Shown here in pieces: positions 54,348 through 63,324 of a stretch of 64,000 nucleotides of DNA; within the stretch, counting starts at the first letter, position 1, and each line of letters opens with the position of its first letter. The stretch is from NCBI GenBank assembly GCA_902772635.1, contig CACYBK010000076.1, forward strand, positions 1 to 64,000, read 5' to 3'. The notes beneath the pieces are model-generated. The model saw only the letters and a program-made list of their open reading frames with translations. It did no database searches and was not told where the DNA came from. Made by a program: the position numbers and the translations under genes. Source of the DNA: an uncultured Lachnospiraceae bacterium (GTDB lineage Bacteria > Bacillota > Clostridia > Lachnospirales > Lachnospiraceae).

Positions 54348-55175
54348 ATGGGTGAACTGATACTTGCGAAAACACCGGTGGCTGCAAATCCTTATTATAT
54401 TGAGGAGCTGTCGCTGAATATATACTCACTGGAGGAGCTTTCATATTATGTTTATCATAATGTGTGGCTTCTTTCCGCCGACTTCATGTCTGTTTCCCTT
54501 GTCGGCTGGATAGACAGGGAGCTTTCACTCCATTCACTCGCTGAAACCCTTGATAAGATGATAAGTGACAGCGCCCCGCTTTCACTCTTTGTTTCCGAGA
54601 TACTGACCTTTGACGGTTATCTTACGAAGGGGGAGATCAGGGACACGCTTTCAATAATCAATTCCTTTGAGAACAAGTCTGAGGCTGAGTGCAAAAAGCT
54701 TCGGGCTGACAGGCTTTTTGAGAGCGGAAGGGTAGTTTCTTCAATCTTTGAATACCAGAGCCTGCTTGAAAGCAGGGAAAATCTCTCGGCAGCCCTCTGC
54801 GGGGATATTTATCACAATCTCGGGACTGCGCTGACGAGGCTTTTCTTTATGAAGGAGGCTTCAGACTGCTTCAGGAACGCTTATGAAGCAAACAGGAATA
54901 GGGAATCACTTAATGCCTATCTGCTTTCACTTCTTCTTTCCGGGGATGAGGACAGATTCAGTCATGAGTCGAAGAAATACCTTCTCTCGGACGAAGAGAT
55001 GGCGAAACTTCAGTCCAAGGTTTTTAACCTTACCTATGAAGGAAGATCAAAGGAGTTTTCCGAAAGGCTTGATAGGCTGAAGGCTGACAATTCGGAAAGC
55101 GACGCATATAATGATGAGCTTTTAAATATCATAAAGGGCGCTGAGGAAGAGTACAGGAAGATCTGCAGATTATGA
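54348..55175 (+). CDS. Helical-repeat (TPR-like) protein of the DUF5717/5716 unit
   Basis: A 275-residue cytoplasmic protein with no named family known to me. The N-terminal 90 residues are conserved in my memory of sister operons (AANPYYIEELSLNIYSLEEL; SYYVYHNVWLLSADFMSVSL). The rest contains TPR-like helix pairs: LFESGRVVSSIFEYQSLLES, LCGDIYHNLGTALTRLFFMK and ASDCFRNAYEANRNRESLNA. It starts four bases after the DUF5716 stop and overlaps the next gene by ATGA. A role as adaptor in the same complex is the obvious inference. Confidence 0.75.
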   Translation: MGELILAKTPVAANPYYIEELSLNIYSLEELSYYVYHNVWLLSADFMSVSLVGWIDRELSLHSLAETLDKMISDSAPLSLFVSEILTFDGYLTKGEIRDTLSIINSFENKSEAECKKLRADRLFESGRVVSSIFEYQSLLESRENLSAALCGDIYHNLGTALTRLFFMKEASDCFRNAYEANRNRESLNAYLLSLLLSGDEDRFSHESKKYLLSDEEMAKLQSKVFNLTYEGRSKEFSERLDRLKADNSESDAYNDELLNIIKGAEEEYRKICRL

Positions 55176-56362
55176 TTTTCAAAAAAAGAAGAAGGAAAAA
55201 GGAAACGGGCGAATCCGCCTTCGACAGGACTCTTCGCGAGATCAAGGCCATAGACGACTGGGATGACAGGAAGAAGATCGAGCATTATATTCTTGACTCC
55301 TGTGAGCAGATCGTATCCCTCACCAAAGAGATAGAAGGCGAGAAGGCTCAGATCAGGATAATGGACTCATATCTTGAGGATACTGAGAAGATATCGGCCC
55401 TTCCTCCCGAGAAGAGACAGGAGCTTTCCGATACCGCTTCAAAGGTGGTTTCGCTTGAGCGCTCAAGAAGTGAATATCAAAAGAGCGAAAAAAAGATTTC
55501 CGACGCCGACTTTCTCATGATGCAGGAAAATGAGGAGATCATGCCTGATGCCATCCTGAGGATGCAGGATAATGAGAAGTATTATGACAAGATAAGGCGT
55601 GAGATGGCAGCCCTGGAGGGCGAGAAAGCTGAATATGAATATGAACTGGATGAAAACAGAGAGGCGGACGGACAGCTGAAAAAGCTTTCAATTTTTGTTC
55701 TTGTCGCTTTTGCCATTGTCTTTTCAGTGATAATATTCATCGATCAGACTACGCGCTTTGATGCATCTTTTTTCTTCCTGATCTTCCTCTTACTTGGGGC
55801 AGTCATTGGAATAGCGATCTTCCTTCGTCAGTCATCACTTCAGAAGGAGAGAAGAAAGCTGATCCGGCAGTTAAACCAGAGCATCTCTCTTCTTAATGTG
55901 ATCAGGGTGAAGTACGCCTCGATAGTCAAGGCGGTGGAATCCCAGAAGGAAAGGTACAATGCAAAGACGGCTTATGAACTCAATATCCGCTGGGAGAGAT
56001 ATCTTGAGGCCGTAAGGGAGAAAAATCAGTATCTTTCCGACAATGACGACCTTGAATACTATTCCAAAAAGTTGATGCGCCTTCTGTCGCCGCTCAAGCT
56101 CTATGACAGGAGGATATGGCTGTCGGTACCGGGAGCATTGATAAAACAGAGCGCCATGGAAAATGTGAAGAAGAACCTTCTTGCAAGACGCTCAAAGATC
56201 GTGGACGCAGTAAACCAGAACCGCGAATCCGTATTAAGCGAGCGTGACGAGATCAACCGTCTTATGAAGGAGCATGATTATTATGTTCCCGAGATACTTG
56301 AAATAATAACCTCCGTGGACAGGCTCTGCGGGATGAATACGACAAAAGCTAAGAAAGGATGA
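55172..56362 (+). CDS. Coiled-coil membrane protein of the DUF5717/5716 unit
   Basis: A 396-residue protein beginning [14 protein letters not shown]. Residues about 40-165 are heptad-rich coiled coil ([40 protein letters not shown]); two transmembrane helices follow ([20 protein letters not shown] and [20 protein letters not shown]), then a second coiled coil of about 160 residues. Both coils face the cytoplasm if the basic N-terminus is inside. It could anchor the DUF5717/DUF5716 proteins to the membrane. The start overlaps the preceding stop (ATGA), and the stop overlaps the possible upstream start of gltX. Confidence 0.78.
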   Translation: MIFKKRRRKKETGESAFDRTLREIKAIDDWDDRKKIEHYILDSCEQIVSLTKEIEGEKAQIRIMDSYLEDTEKISALPPEKRQELSDTASKVVSLERSRSEYQKSEKKISDADFLMMQENEEIMPDAILRMQDNEKYYDKIRREMAALEGEKAEYEYELDENREADGQLKKLSIFVLVAFAIVFSVIIFIDQTTRFDASFFFLIFLLLGAVIGIAIFLRQSSLQKERRKLIRQLNQSISLLNVIRVKYASIVKAVESQKERYNAKTAYELNIRWERYLEAVREKNQYLSDNDDLEYYSKKLMRLLSPLKLYDRRIWLSVPGALIKQSAMENVKKNLLARRSKIVDAVNQNRESVLSERDEINRLMKEHDYYVPEILEIITSVDRLCGMNTTKAKKG

Positions 56363-56367
56363 AGATA

Positions 56368-57828
56368 ATGTCTGAAAAAGTACGTACCCGTTTTGCCCCC
56401 TCACCTACAGGAAGGATGCATGTCGGAAACTTAAGAACTGCTCTCTATGCATGGCTCATTGCGCGGCACGCTAAAGGGGAGTTCATACTCCGTATTGAGG
56501 ATACGGATCAGGAGAGATATGTGGAGGGGGCGGTAGACATAATATACCGCACATTGAAGGAGACGGGACTCAACTGGGATGAGGGACCGGATATCGGAGG
56601 AGACTTTGGTCCTTATGTCCAGAGCGAGAGGCAGGAGAAGGGGATCTACCTTGAATACGCAAAAAAGCTCATAGAAAAGGGAGAAGCTTATTACTGTTTC
56701 TGCACGAAAGAGCGGCTCGAAGGCCTTAAAAGGACGGTGGAGGGAAAGGAGATAATGACCTACGATAAGCACTGCCTTCACCTTTCAAAGGAGGAGATCG
56801 AGGAAAAATTAAAGGAAGGCGTGCCCTATGTGATCAGGCAGAACAATCCCACGAGCGGTACAACGACATTTACTGACATTCTTTATGGTGATATAACCGT
56901 TGAAAATGCCGAGCTTGACGATATGGTGCTCATCAAATCCGACGGCTATCCGACATACAATTTTGCGAATGTCGTTGACGACCATCTGATGGGGATAACC
57001 CATGTGGTCAGGGGAAATGAATATCTTTCTTCCTCGCCCAAATATACAAGGCTCTATCAGGCCTTCGGCTGGGAGGAGCCGAAGTATGTCCACTGCCCGC
57101 TGATCACTGACATGAACCACGAGAAGCTTTCGAAGAGGAGCGGTGCAAGTTCATTCGAAGACCTTATCGAGCAGGGCTTTCTTACGGATACGGTCGTGAA
57201 TTTTGTGGCCCTCCTTGGCTGGAGTCCGGAGGGTGAGAACGAGATAATGAGCCTTCCTGAGCTTGTGGAGAAATTTGATTTCAACAGGATAAACAAGTCT
57301 CCCGCAGTCTTTGATATGACAAAACTCTCCTGGATGAACGGGGAGTATATCAAGAAACTTCCGGTTGACAGATTCTATGAGCTTGCAGAGCCGTATCTCC
57401 GGGAGGCAGTAAAGTCGGATATCGACCTTAAAAAAGTGGCGGTCATGGTCCAGACCAGGATAGAGAGGTTTACTGATATCGCAGGCCTTACTGATTTCAT
57501 GGATCAGGTACCTTCATATGACGTGAGCCTTTATAGTCACAAAAAAATGAAGACGGATCCTGACAATTCACTTTCGCTTCTTAAGGAAGTGCTGCCGGTG
57601 CTTTCAGGGCAGCAGGATTACAGCAATGACGCCCTCTTTGAAAGCCTCTCAGCTTTTGCAAAGGAGCATGAATACAAGACCGGCTTTGTGATGTGGCCGA
57701 TAAGGACAGCGCTTTCCGGAAAGCCGACCACTCCAGCAGGCGCGACGGAGCTTCTTGAGCTCTTCGGAAAGGAAGAGTCACTTAAAAGGATCAAGGCAGC
57801 CATTGAAAAGCTTGAAAAGGAAAAATAA
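56368..57828 (+). CDS. gltX: Glutamyl-tRNA synthetase
   Basis: Charges tRNA-Glu. 486 residues from ATG 56368: HIGH motif [40 protein letters not shown], the KMSKS-equivalent [19 protein letters not shown], and an anticodon-binding helical domain. An in-frame ATG at 56359 overlaps the upstream stop as ATGA and is an alternative; AAAGGA fits 56368 better. It sits inside the DUF5717 transcript, linking that unknown unit to housekeeping expression. Confidence 0.95.
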   Translation: MSEKVRTRFAPSPTGRMHVGNLRTALYAWLIARHAKGEFILRIEDTDQERYVEGAVDIIYRTLKETGLNWDEGPDIGGDFGPYVQSERQEKGIYLEYAKKLIEKGEAYYCFCTKERLEGLKRTVEGKEIMTYDKHCLHLSKEEIEEKLKEGVPYVIRQNNPTSGTTTFTDILYGDITVENAELDDMVLIKSDGYPTYNFANVVDDHLMGITHVVRGNEYLSSSPKYTRLYQAFGWEEPKYVHCPLITDMNHEKLSKRSGASSFEDLIEQGFLTDTVVNFVALLGWSPEGENEIMSLPELVEKFDFNRINKSPAVFDMTKLSWMNGEYIKKLPVDRFYELAEPYLREAVKSDIDLKKVAVMVQTRIERFTDIAGLTDFMDQVPSYDVSLYSHKKMKTDPDNSLSLLKEVLPVLSGQQDYSNDALFESLSAFAKEHEYKTGFVMWPIRTALSGKPTTPAGATELLELFGKEESLKRIKAAIEKLEKEK

Positions 57829-57833
57829 TATCA

Positions 57834-59702
57834 ATGCTTGATAATGACCAGAGAAAAGCGATCGAACACAACACCGGCCCCTGCCTCGTGCTGGCGGGGC
57901 CGGGCTCCGGTAAGACTACCGTTATTGTGGAGCGGCTCAGATACCTTATAAAGGATAGGGGCGTGCCGCCTGAGAGCATCATGGTAGTCACCTTCACGCG
58001 GGAATCCGCCGTTGAGATGAGGGAACGCTTCTATAAAGCACTCTTTGATTCCGGCGATTACATAAGACCCAATGTCACATTCGGAACATTTCATTCAATC
58101 TTTTTCTCAATCTTAAGATCAGACAAAAGCTTCAGGGATTTCAAAATTCTCACAGGAAAAAACAAACTGCTATTCATGAAGGAGGTCGCCTCCTCACTTT
58201 CGCTTCTCAAAAATGAGAGGGAGGATACCTTTGATTTTCTATCGGGCGACATCTCAAAGAAGAAAAACTTCGGCGGAAGGGATTTCTCAGACAATGGCCA
58301 GAAATGCGGCATCAGTACTGATGATTTCAAAAGATATTTTGAACTTTATGAAAAGAGAAAAAGTCAATACGGCCTTCTTGATTTTGACGATATGCTGACG
58401 GTCTTTCTTGAAAAACTAAAAAATGACCCGGAGCTTCTTTCTTTGCTTCAAAAGAAGTATAAATATTTTCTCGTTGATGAAGCCCAGGATATGAACCTTC
58501 TACAATATGAGTGCGTAAGACTTCTTTCCGGAATTGAAAGGAACTGCTTTCTTGTGGGGGATGACGATCAGTCTATATATTCCTTCAGAGGCGCAGATCC
58601 CATGATATTAAAGAAGTTTACGGATGACTTTGAAGGTGTAAGTGTCATTTCGATCCATGGAAATTACCGCTGCGCAGGCAAGGTCGTAATGTTTTCATCA
58701 AAGCTCATAAAGGAAAACAAAAACAGATTTGAAAAGACCCTTGAATCAAGGACCGGCGTAGAGGGTGAGATCACGATGATAATGCATAAAGACGAGGCCG
58801 CTCAGGACAGCTTTGCAGTGCGTCATATAAAGACATTCTTGAGTGAAAGCCCTGACAAGACCATAGCAATTCTTGCCCGGAACAGGAGCGAGACCTATGT
58901 GATAATGGAATATCTCAAGAACGAGGGGATAGATTATTATTCTCCTTTCAATGAGGGCACAGGAAAGGGAGGGGAGCTTATTGACTTTATTTTTAAAGAT
59001 ATCATGGCTTACCTGAGGCTTTCGTGCGTTAAGGAGCAAAAGCCGTTTACAAGGCAGGATATCCTCTTTGTCATGAATAAGCCAGACCGGCGTATACCGC
59101 GATACGGGCTTTCAAACGAAGAAGTCTATCCGCATGACTGGGTTTCCTGCTTCAGAGATGATGAGGCAACGAAGGGGAGGGTTTCTGATCTTATAAGGCA
59201 GATCAAACTATTGAGCGGCTTTTCGCCGGAGACAGCCCTTCGATATATACAAAATGCCATGGGATATTACAGCGTGATAGAAAACTTCCTGAAAAAGCAC
59301 CCCGAAAAAGAGGCGGCGGTCAAGGCTGTTTTGAAGGATATGGAAGAGCTTTCAAGGAAGTGCAAAAACAAGGAGGAGTTTCTTGATATGCTCGAAAGCT
59401 ACCGGGGGAAGAGAAATGAAAAAGATATGGGTGATGAAAGCAGAAAAGCATCGTCAAGGGTCTTTCTCTACACCTATCACGGGGCGAAGGGACTGCAGTT
59501 TGACGAGGTGCTGCTTTTGTCCGTAAACGAGACTGTCACGCCCTCAAAGAAGGCCGTGAGAGAGGAGGATATAGAGGAGGAAAGAAGGATGTTCTATGTC
59601 GCGATGACGAGAGCAAAGGAAAAGATAGTATTTTCAGTCGTAAAGAAGCATGGCAAGGATTATCTTCCGCCGTCGAGATTCCTCTTTGAGATGAAGAAAT
59701 AG
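57834..59702 (+). CDS. UvrD/PcrA-like superfamily I DNA helicase
   Basis: A 622-residue helicase. Motifs in order: Q-motif LDNDQRKAIEHNTGPCLVLA, Walker A GPGSGKTTVIVERLRYL, VVTFTRESAVEMRERFYKAL, motif II FLVDEAQDMNLLQYECVRLL, motif III VGDDDQSIYSFRGADPMILK, motif V TYHGAKGLQFDEVLLLSVNE and motif VI FYVAMTRAKEKIVFSV. DExx reads DEAQ. It is about 100 residues shorter than PcrA/UvrD and has a reduced 2B region and no C-terminal tail, so it is probably a paralogue rather than the main PcrA. Starts five bases after gltX. Confidence 0.9.
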   Translation: MLDNDQRKAIEHNTGPCLVLAGPGSGKTTVIVERLRYLIKDRGVPPESIMVVTFTRESAVEMRERFYKALFDSGDYIRPNVTFGTFHSIFFSILRSDKSFRDFKILTGKNKLLFMKEVASSLSLLKNEREDTFDFLSGDISKKKNFGGRDFSDNGQKCGISTDDFKRYFELYEKRKSQYGLLDFDDMLTVFLEKLKNDPELLSLLQKKYKYFLVDEAQDMNLLQYECVRLLSGIERNCFLVGDDDQSIYSFRGADPMILKKFTDDFEGVSVISIHGNYRCAGKVVMFSSKLIKENKNRFEKTLESRTGVEGEITMIMHKDEAAQDSFAVRHIKTFLSESPDKTIAILARNRSETYVIMEYLKNEGIDYYSPFNEGTGKGGELIDFIFKDIMAYLRLSCVKEQKPFTRQDILFVMNKPDRRIPRYGLSNEEVYPHDWVSCFRDDEATKGRVSDLIRQIKLLSGFSPETALRYIQNAMGYYSVIENFLKKHPEKEAAVKAVLKDMEELSRKCKNKEEFLDMLESYRGKRNEKDMGDESRKASSRVFLYTYHGAKGLQFDEVLLLSVNETVTPSKKAVREEDIEEERRMFYVAMTRAKEKIVFSVVKKHGKDYLPPSRFLFEMKK

Positions 59703-59737
59703 ACCGGTACTGGCTTTCTTATCGTTTTCTTTTGTGG

Positions 59738-59743
59738 TATCAT
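59738..59743 (+). promoter_or_regulatory. Possible extended -10 for the DHHW gene
   Basis: TGGTATCAT (TG plus TATCAT at 59738-59743) in the 86-base gap after the helicase gene; no clear -35. It is the only promoter-like element before the DHHW gene. Confidence 0.35.
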
Positions 59744-59788
59744 AGCGCGGATGTTTTTTGGAATGATTATTTGGAAGGATTGTTTGAA

Positions 59789-60937
59789 ATGAGTGGTAAC
59801 AGAAAAAAGAAAAAAAGTTCGGTGGGGCTTTACATTATAATGATAGCCCTTGTGGCTGTGATCGCGGTGGCGGTGATCATGATCGTTCTTGCCCTTCGCC
59901 AGGGTAATGGTGCGTCTAAGGAAACAAAGCAGGAGAGTCAGTCGTCAGCGGTTTCGTCTTCGGCTTCAGATAGTGAAAACAGCTCTTCGTCATCGGAAAT
60001 TGAAAGCGCCTCTTCATCATCTGCCTCTTTCTCATTCCCTGAAGACCCGGTGCAGGACAAGGACTACGCCCTTGATGTGGTGCCGGTGGGAACGGGCTCT
60101 ATCTATGTCTACGGTGACACGGGCTATGAGAGGTTTTATTATACAGCAAAGGGCTGTGAAGAATACGCTTCCATGGTAAATAACGTAAAGGCAAAGCTTC
60201 CCGAGACTACCGATGTCTATGCCATAGTCGTTCCCAATTCCGCAGGGATAATGCTCACAGAGAGCGCCCAGAAGAAGATGGGCTCCGATGACCAGAAGAA
60301 GGCGATAGATTATACCTATTCCCTGATGGACGATTCCGTAAAGACTGTTGAAACCTTTGATACCCTAAAGAATCATAACGGCGAATATCTTTTCTTCAGG
60401 ACAGACCATCACTGGACGCAGCTTGGAGCGTATTATGTCTACAGGCAGTTCTGCAAGGCAAAAGGGATAATGCCGCATGACAAGTCGGAATATGAAAGCC
60501 ATTCCTATCCGGGCTTTGTGGGATCGCTCTATAACTATTCCGGAAAGGATGCAGCGCTTCAGAGCAATCCCGATACGGTAGAGGTCTTTGTGCCGCTTTC
60601 AACGAACGAGCTTACCTATGGTTCGGGCACCGGAAAGATAGTACCCTCAAATGCGAGCTACGGCTTTATCGCAGGAGACCAGCCCCTTGTCACGATAGAC
60701 AATCCGAAGAATTCCGACGGAACCTCCTGCGTTCTCGTGAAGGAATCCTACGGAAATGCCTTCGCGCCATTCCTTACAGACCATTATGACAAGGTCTATG
60801 TGGTTGATTACAGGGAATATGAGGGGGATCTGACGCAGTTCGTAAAGGACAATAATGTGAATGATGTGATCTTCCTGAACAATGATGAATTTCTCCTCGT
60901 AAAGAGCGCGCAGGAGATGGGGAGCATGTTCAAGTAA
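59789..60937 (+). CDS. DHHW family (SGNH/AlgX-like) membrane-anchored protein
   Basis: 382 residues from ATG 59789 (GGAAGGA upstream; longer readings lack a site). One N-terminal transmembrane helix (IIMIALVAVIAVAVIMIVLA) follows a basic stretch, then a Ser-rich linker of about 50 residues, so the domain faces outside. The catalytic-type motifs are FRTDHHWTQLGAYYVYRQF and VLVKESYGNAFAPFLTDHY, giving the Ser and Asp-His-His of the DHHW/AlgX-like SGNH fold. Such proteins often help acetylate exported polysaccharides with an MBOAT partner, but no MBOAT gene lies in this window. Confidence 0.85.
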   Translation: MSGNRKKKKSSVGLYIIMIALVAVIAVAVIMIVLALRQGNGASKETKQESQSSAVSSSASDSENSSSSSEIESASSSSASFSFPEDPVQDKDYALDVVPVGTGSIYVYGDTGYERFYYTAKGCEEYASMVNNVKAKLPETTDVYAIVVPNSAGIMLTESAQKKMGSDDQKKAIDYTYSLMDDSVKTVETFDTLKNHNGEYLFFRTDHHWTQLGAYYVYRQFCKAKGIMPHDKSEYESHSYPGFVGSLYNYSGKDAALQSNPDTVEVFVPLSTNELTYGSGTGKIVPSNASYGFIAGDQPLVTIDNPKNSDGTSCVLVKESYGNAFAPFLTDHYDKVYVVDYREYEGDLTQFVKDNNVNDVIFLNNDEFLLVKSAQEMGSMFK

Positions 60938-60952
60938 AAGCACAAAATAAAG

Positions 60953-60988
60953 GCAGGCGGGATTTTTCAAGATCCTGCCTGCTTCTTT
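60953..60988. terminator. Terminator between convergent DHHW and DUF1292 genes
   Basis: GCAGGCGGGAT (60953-60963) pairs with ATCCTGCCTGC (60972-60982) with one G-T pair; TTCTTTT follows on the plus strand and a T-rich tract on the minus strand, so it can work both ways. The DUF1292 stop codon (60967-60969) is in the loop. Confidence 0.8.
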
Positions 60989-61305
60989 TCCTCTATATCC
61001 TGTAATTCCTGAAACCTTTTTGCGACGAGCTCATATTCTTCGTCATCCTTGATATTGTCAAGATAGGGCTCGCCGTCGTCTTTCTCGAAGTAGCGGTATA
61101 TCACGACATGCTCGTAATCGTAAGGCGTACCGTTCTCGTCAACCGGAAGCAGCACGATGTAGCTCTGCGAATCTATGTCAAAGATCGTGAGGATCTCACA
61201 GTCGAGAGTAGTCCCGTCATCAAGGTCAAGGGTGACCATTACATCTGTATCATTCTCGTCAACGGGGAAGGTATCCCCGTCGCTTTTTTTCTTTTTCTCA
61301 TCCAT
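60967..61305 (-). CDS. DUF1292 family protein
   Basis: A 112-residue acidic protein of the DUF1292 family: VMVTLDLDDGTTLDCEILTI, DIDSQSYIVLLPVDENGTPY and VVIYRYFEKDDGEPYLDNIK, then a helical EYELVAKRFQELQDIEEKK. The function is unknown; in many Bacillota it sits near yrrK/ruvX and mltG, which are not here. I start at ATG 61305 (MDEKKKKSDG). A TTG at 61341 in frame would add 12 residues, but a perfect TATAAT lies between the two, and relatives begin near MDE. Confidence 0.8.
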   Translation of the reverse strand: MDEKKKKSDGDTFPVDENDTDVMVTLDLDDGTTLDCEILTIFDIDSQSYIVLLPVDENGTPYDYEHVVIYRYFEKDDGEPYLDNIKDDEEYELVAKRFQELQDIEEKKQAGS

Positions 61306-61312
61306 ACGCGCG

Positions 61313-61341
61313 ATTATAAGCGCTTTTTTTGCCTTCTGCAA
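61313..61341 (-). promoter_or_regulatory. Promoter for the DUF1292 gene
   Basis: Minus strand: TTGCAG (61336-61341), 17-base spacer, TATAAT (61313-61318). The predicted transcription start falls at or within a base or two of the ATG at 61305, leaving almost no leader. Confidence 0.6.
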
Positions 61342-61357
61342 CTATTACGTTTTTTTT

Positions 61358-61386
61358 TTGAAAATAGGGATCGGAAATGTTATAAT
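61358..61386 (+). promoter_or_regulatory. Promoter for the GlgX-like gene
   Basis: TTGAAA (61358-61363), 17-base spacer and TATAAT (61381-61386) with extended TG at 61378-61379. It lies 55 bases before the TTG start and is back to back with the DUF1292 promoter. Confidence 0.75.
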
Positions 61387-61440
61387 CACCCTGATTTTGT
61401 GTTTTTTCCTTAAAAACAGCTACAGATAAGAGGTCCGCCT

Positions 61441-63324
61441 TTGGTTCCTACGATCACAAAAGGTGATTTTTCAGAATTCGGGACAAGAGTAGAAGGGCAG
61501 AAATGCACCTTTACTTTTGCCGTAAAGACTGATGCGATCCCAGGCATCATCCTTTATGATACCGCGACGGGAAAAGAAGTCGCTTCATTTGACATCCCTC
61601 TTTCCATGAGCCTCGGACATGTCTTTTCCGTGACTGTTTCGGGATTTGACTTTTCAAAGCTTTATTATTCCATCAAAGCGGACGGGAAGTTGATGATCGA
61701 CCCTTATGCAAGGCGGATAATAGGACGCGAAAAATGGAATGACATAAAGCGCTATGAAAACAATTATCAGATCTTTTCGGGTTTTTCTTCAAAAAAGTAC
61801 GAATGGAAGCATGAAAATCCGCTGATACCTCCGGAAGAACTCATCATGTACAAGCTCCATATGAGGGGCTTTTCCATGAAATATCCAAAGCTTTCGGCTT
61901 CGCACAGGGGAAATTACAAAGGGCTTATTGATGTTCTTCCGACTCTCTGCGGATACGGCTTCAATTGCCTAGAGCTGATGCCTGTCTATGAATTTGAGGA
62001 CATCAGATTCAGAAGCCACCTTGCGATGGACAAGGACGGAAACACGGTCACGGTCCATGAGGAACCCTATGGGGTTAATTACTGGGGCTACGGTGACGGG
62101 TATTATTTTGCTCCGAAGGCTTCATATTTTGGAGGGGACAGCGATCCGGATTACCATCTGAAGGAGCTTATAGATATTGTTCACGGGCTTTCGATGAAGG
62201 TCATCCTTGAATTTTCATTTGTGAACAGGCCGATAGATGATGTGATCCTTGATGCCCTGATCTACTGGGTCAAGGAATACAGGGTTGACGGCTTCCATCT
62301 TTTAGGCGACGGGCTTCCCATAAAAAGGATAGCAGAGAATCCCTATCTGAACGGGACTATGATCATTTACAACAAGTTTCCGCTTGATGTACTGATGAAC
62401 GAAAAGCGGGAGAACAAGCATCTTTTCGTGACGGATGACGCGTTCCAGTATCCCCTGCGGCGTCTTCAGAATCATATGGACGGCAACGCGGCGGAGTTTT
62501 CGGATATCTTACGGCGCCAGGAAAAGGGTTATTCCTATATCAATTACGCAGCCTCAAACACCGGCATGACGCTCTATGACGCTTACTCATACGGAGAGAA
62601 GCATAATGAGGCAAACGGAGAGCAGAACCGTGACGGAAACAATTACAATGCCTCATCAAACCAGGGTATTGAAGGCGAGACAAAGAACCGCGTAGCAAAC
62701 AGGATAAGAAGGACAGCCGTTCGTACAGCCCTCCTTTCCGTAATGATGAGTACCTCAGTTCCCATGATATTTGAAGGGGACGCAAGTCTCAATTCACAGT
62801 CAGGAAACAACAATCCTTACTGTCAGGACAATCCCATCGGTTGGGCGGACTTCGGGAAAAAGAAGATAAGCTCTGATATGAGGGATTATCTTAAAAAACT
62901 GATAGCCTTCAGGAAGAAGCATACGGTGATCTCGAGCAGGGAACCATTTAGGCTTTCGGATTATCTTCACGTTGGACTTCCGGACATATCCTACCACGGA
63001 AGAGAGCCATGGATCATGGGCATAGGAAACGAAAAGAAGGCCCTTGGCATCCTCTTTGCAGGCGCATATGGAAAGGAAGAAGAGGATGATGTGATGCTCC
63101 TTTTTAATTTCTATTACGGGGAGGAGACCTTCGCACTGCCTGTGCTTCCACAGGGAAGAAAATGGTTCTTCGTAAACAATACCGGCGATCCTTATTTTAC
63201 CTTCCATGAGGAGGGCATAATGCTCGAAGACCAGAAAAGCGCCATAGTAAAAGGCGGAACCGCAACGATACTGATAGGAAAGAAAGAAGATAATGAGCTT
63301 TCAAAAGGCGCTAGCGCACTTTAA
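61441..63324 (+). CDS. GlgX/isoamylase-like GH13 protein lacking catalytic residues
   Basis: A 627-residue relative of glycogen debranching enzymes: N-terminal CBM48-like domain (residues 1-100), a TIM barrel with YKLHMRGFSMKYPKLSASHR, NYWGYGDGYYFAPKASYFGG, and the GlgX hallmark KHNEANGEQNRDGNNYNASS, then a C-terminal beta domain. All four GH13 catalytic regions are changed: region I VILEFSFVNRP (254-264), region II VDGFHLLGDG with Leu where the nucleophile Asp belongs (about 287), region III LFVTDDAF without the Glu (328-335), region IV AASN instead of the usual His-Asp (372-373). It is probably a glucan-binding or regulatory pseudoenzyme. Start TTG with AAGAGG seven bases upstream. Confidence 0.85.
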   Translation: MVPTITKGDFSEFGTRVEGQKCTFTFAVKTDAIPGIILYDTATGKEVASFDIPLSMSLGHVFSVTVSGFDFSKLYYSIKADGKLMIDPYARRIIGREKWNDIKRYENNYQIFSGFSSKKYEWKHENPLIPPEELIMYKLHMRGFSMKYPKLSASHRGNYKGLIDVLPTLCGYGFNCLELMPVYEFEDIRFRSHLAMDKDGNTVTVHEEPYGVNYWGYGDGYYFAPKASYFGGDSDPDYHLKELIDIVHGLSMKVILEFSFVNRPIDDVILDALIYWVKEYRVDGFHLLGDGLPIKRIAENPYLNGTMIIYNKFPLDVLMNEKRENKHLFVTDDAFQYPLRRLQNHMDGNAAEFSDILRRQEKGYSYINYAASNTGMTLYDAYSYGEKHNEANGEQNRDGNNYNASSNQGIEGETKNRVANRIRRTAVRTALLSVMMSTSVPMIFEGDASLNSQSGNNNPYCQDNPIGWADFGKKKISSDMRDYLKKLIAFRKKHTVISSREPFRLSDYLHVGLPDISYHGREPWIMGIGNEKKALGILFAGAYGKEEEDDVMLLFNFYYGEETFALPVLPQGRKWFFVNNTGDPYFTFHEEGIMLEDQKSAIVKGGTATILIGKKEDNELSKGASAL

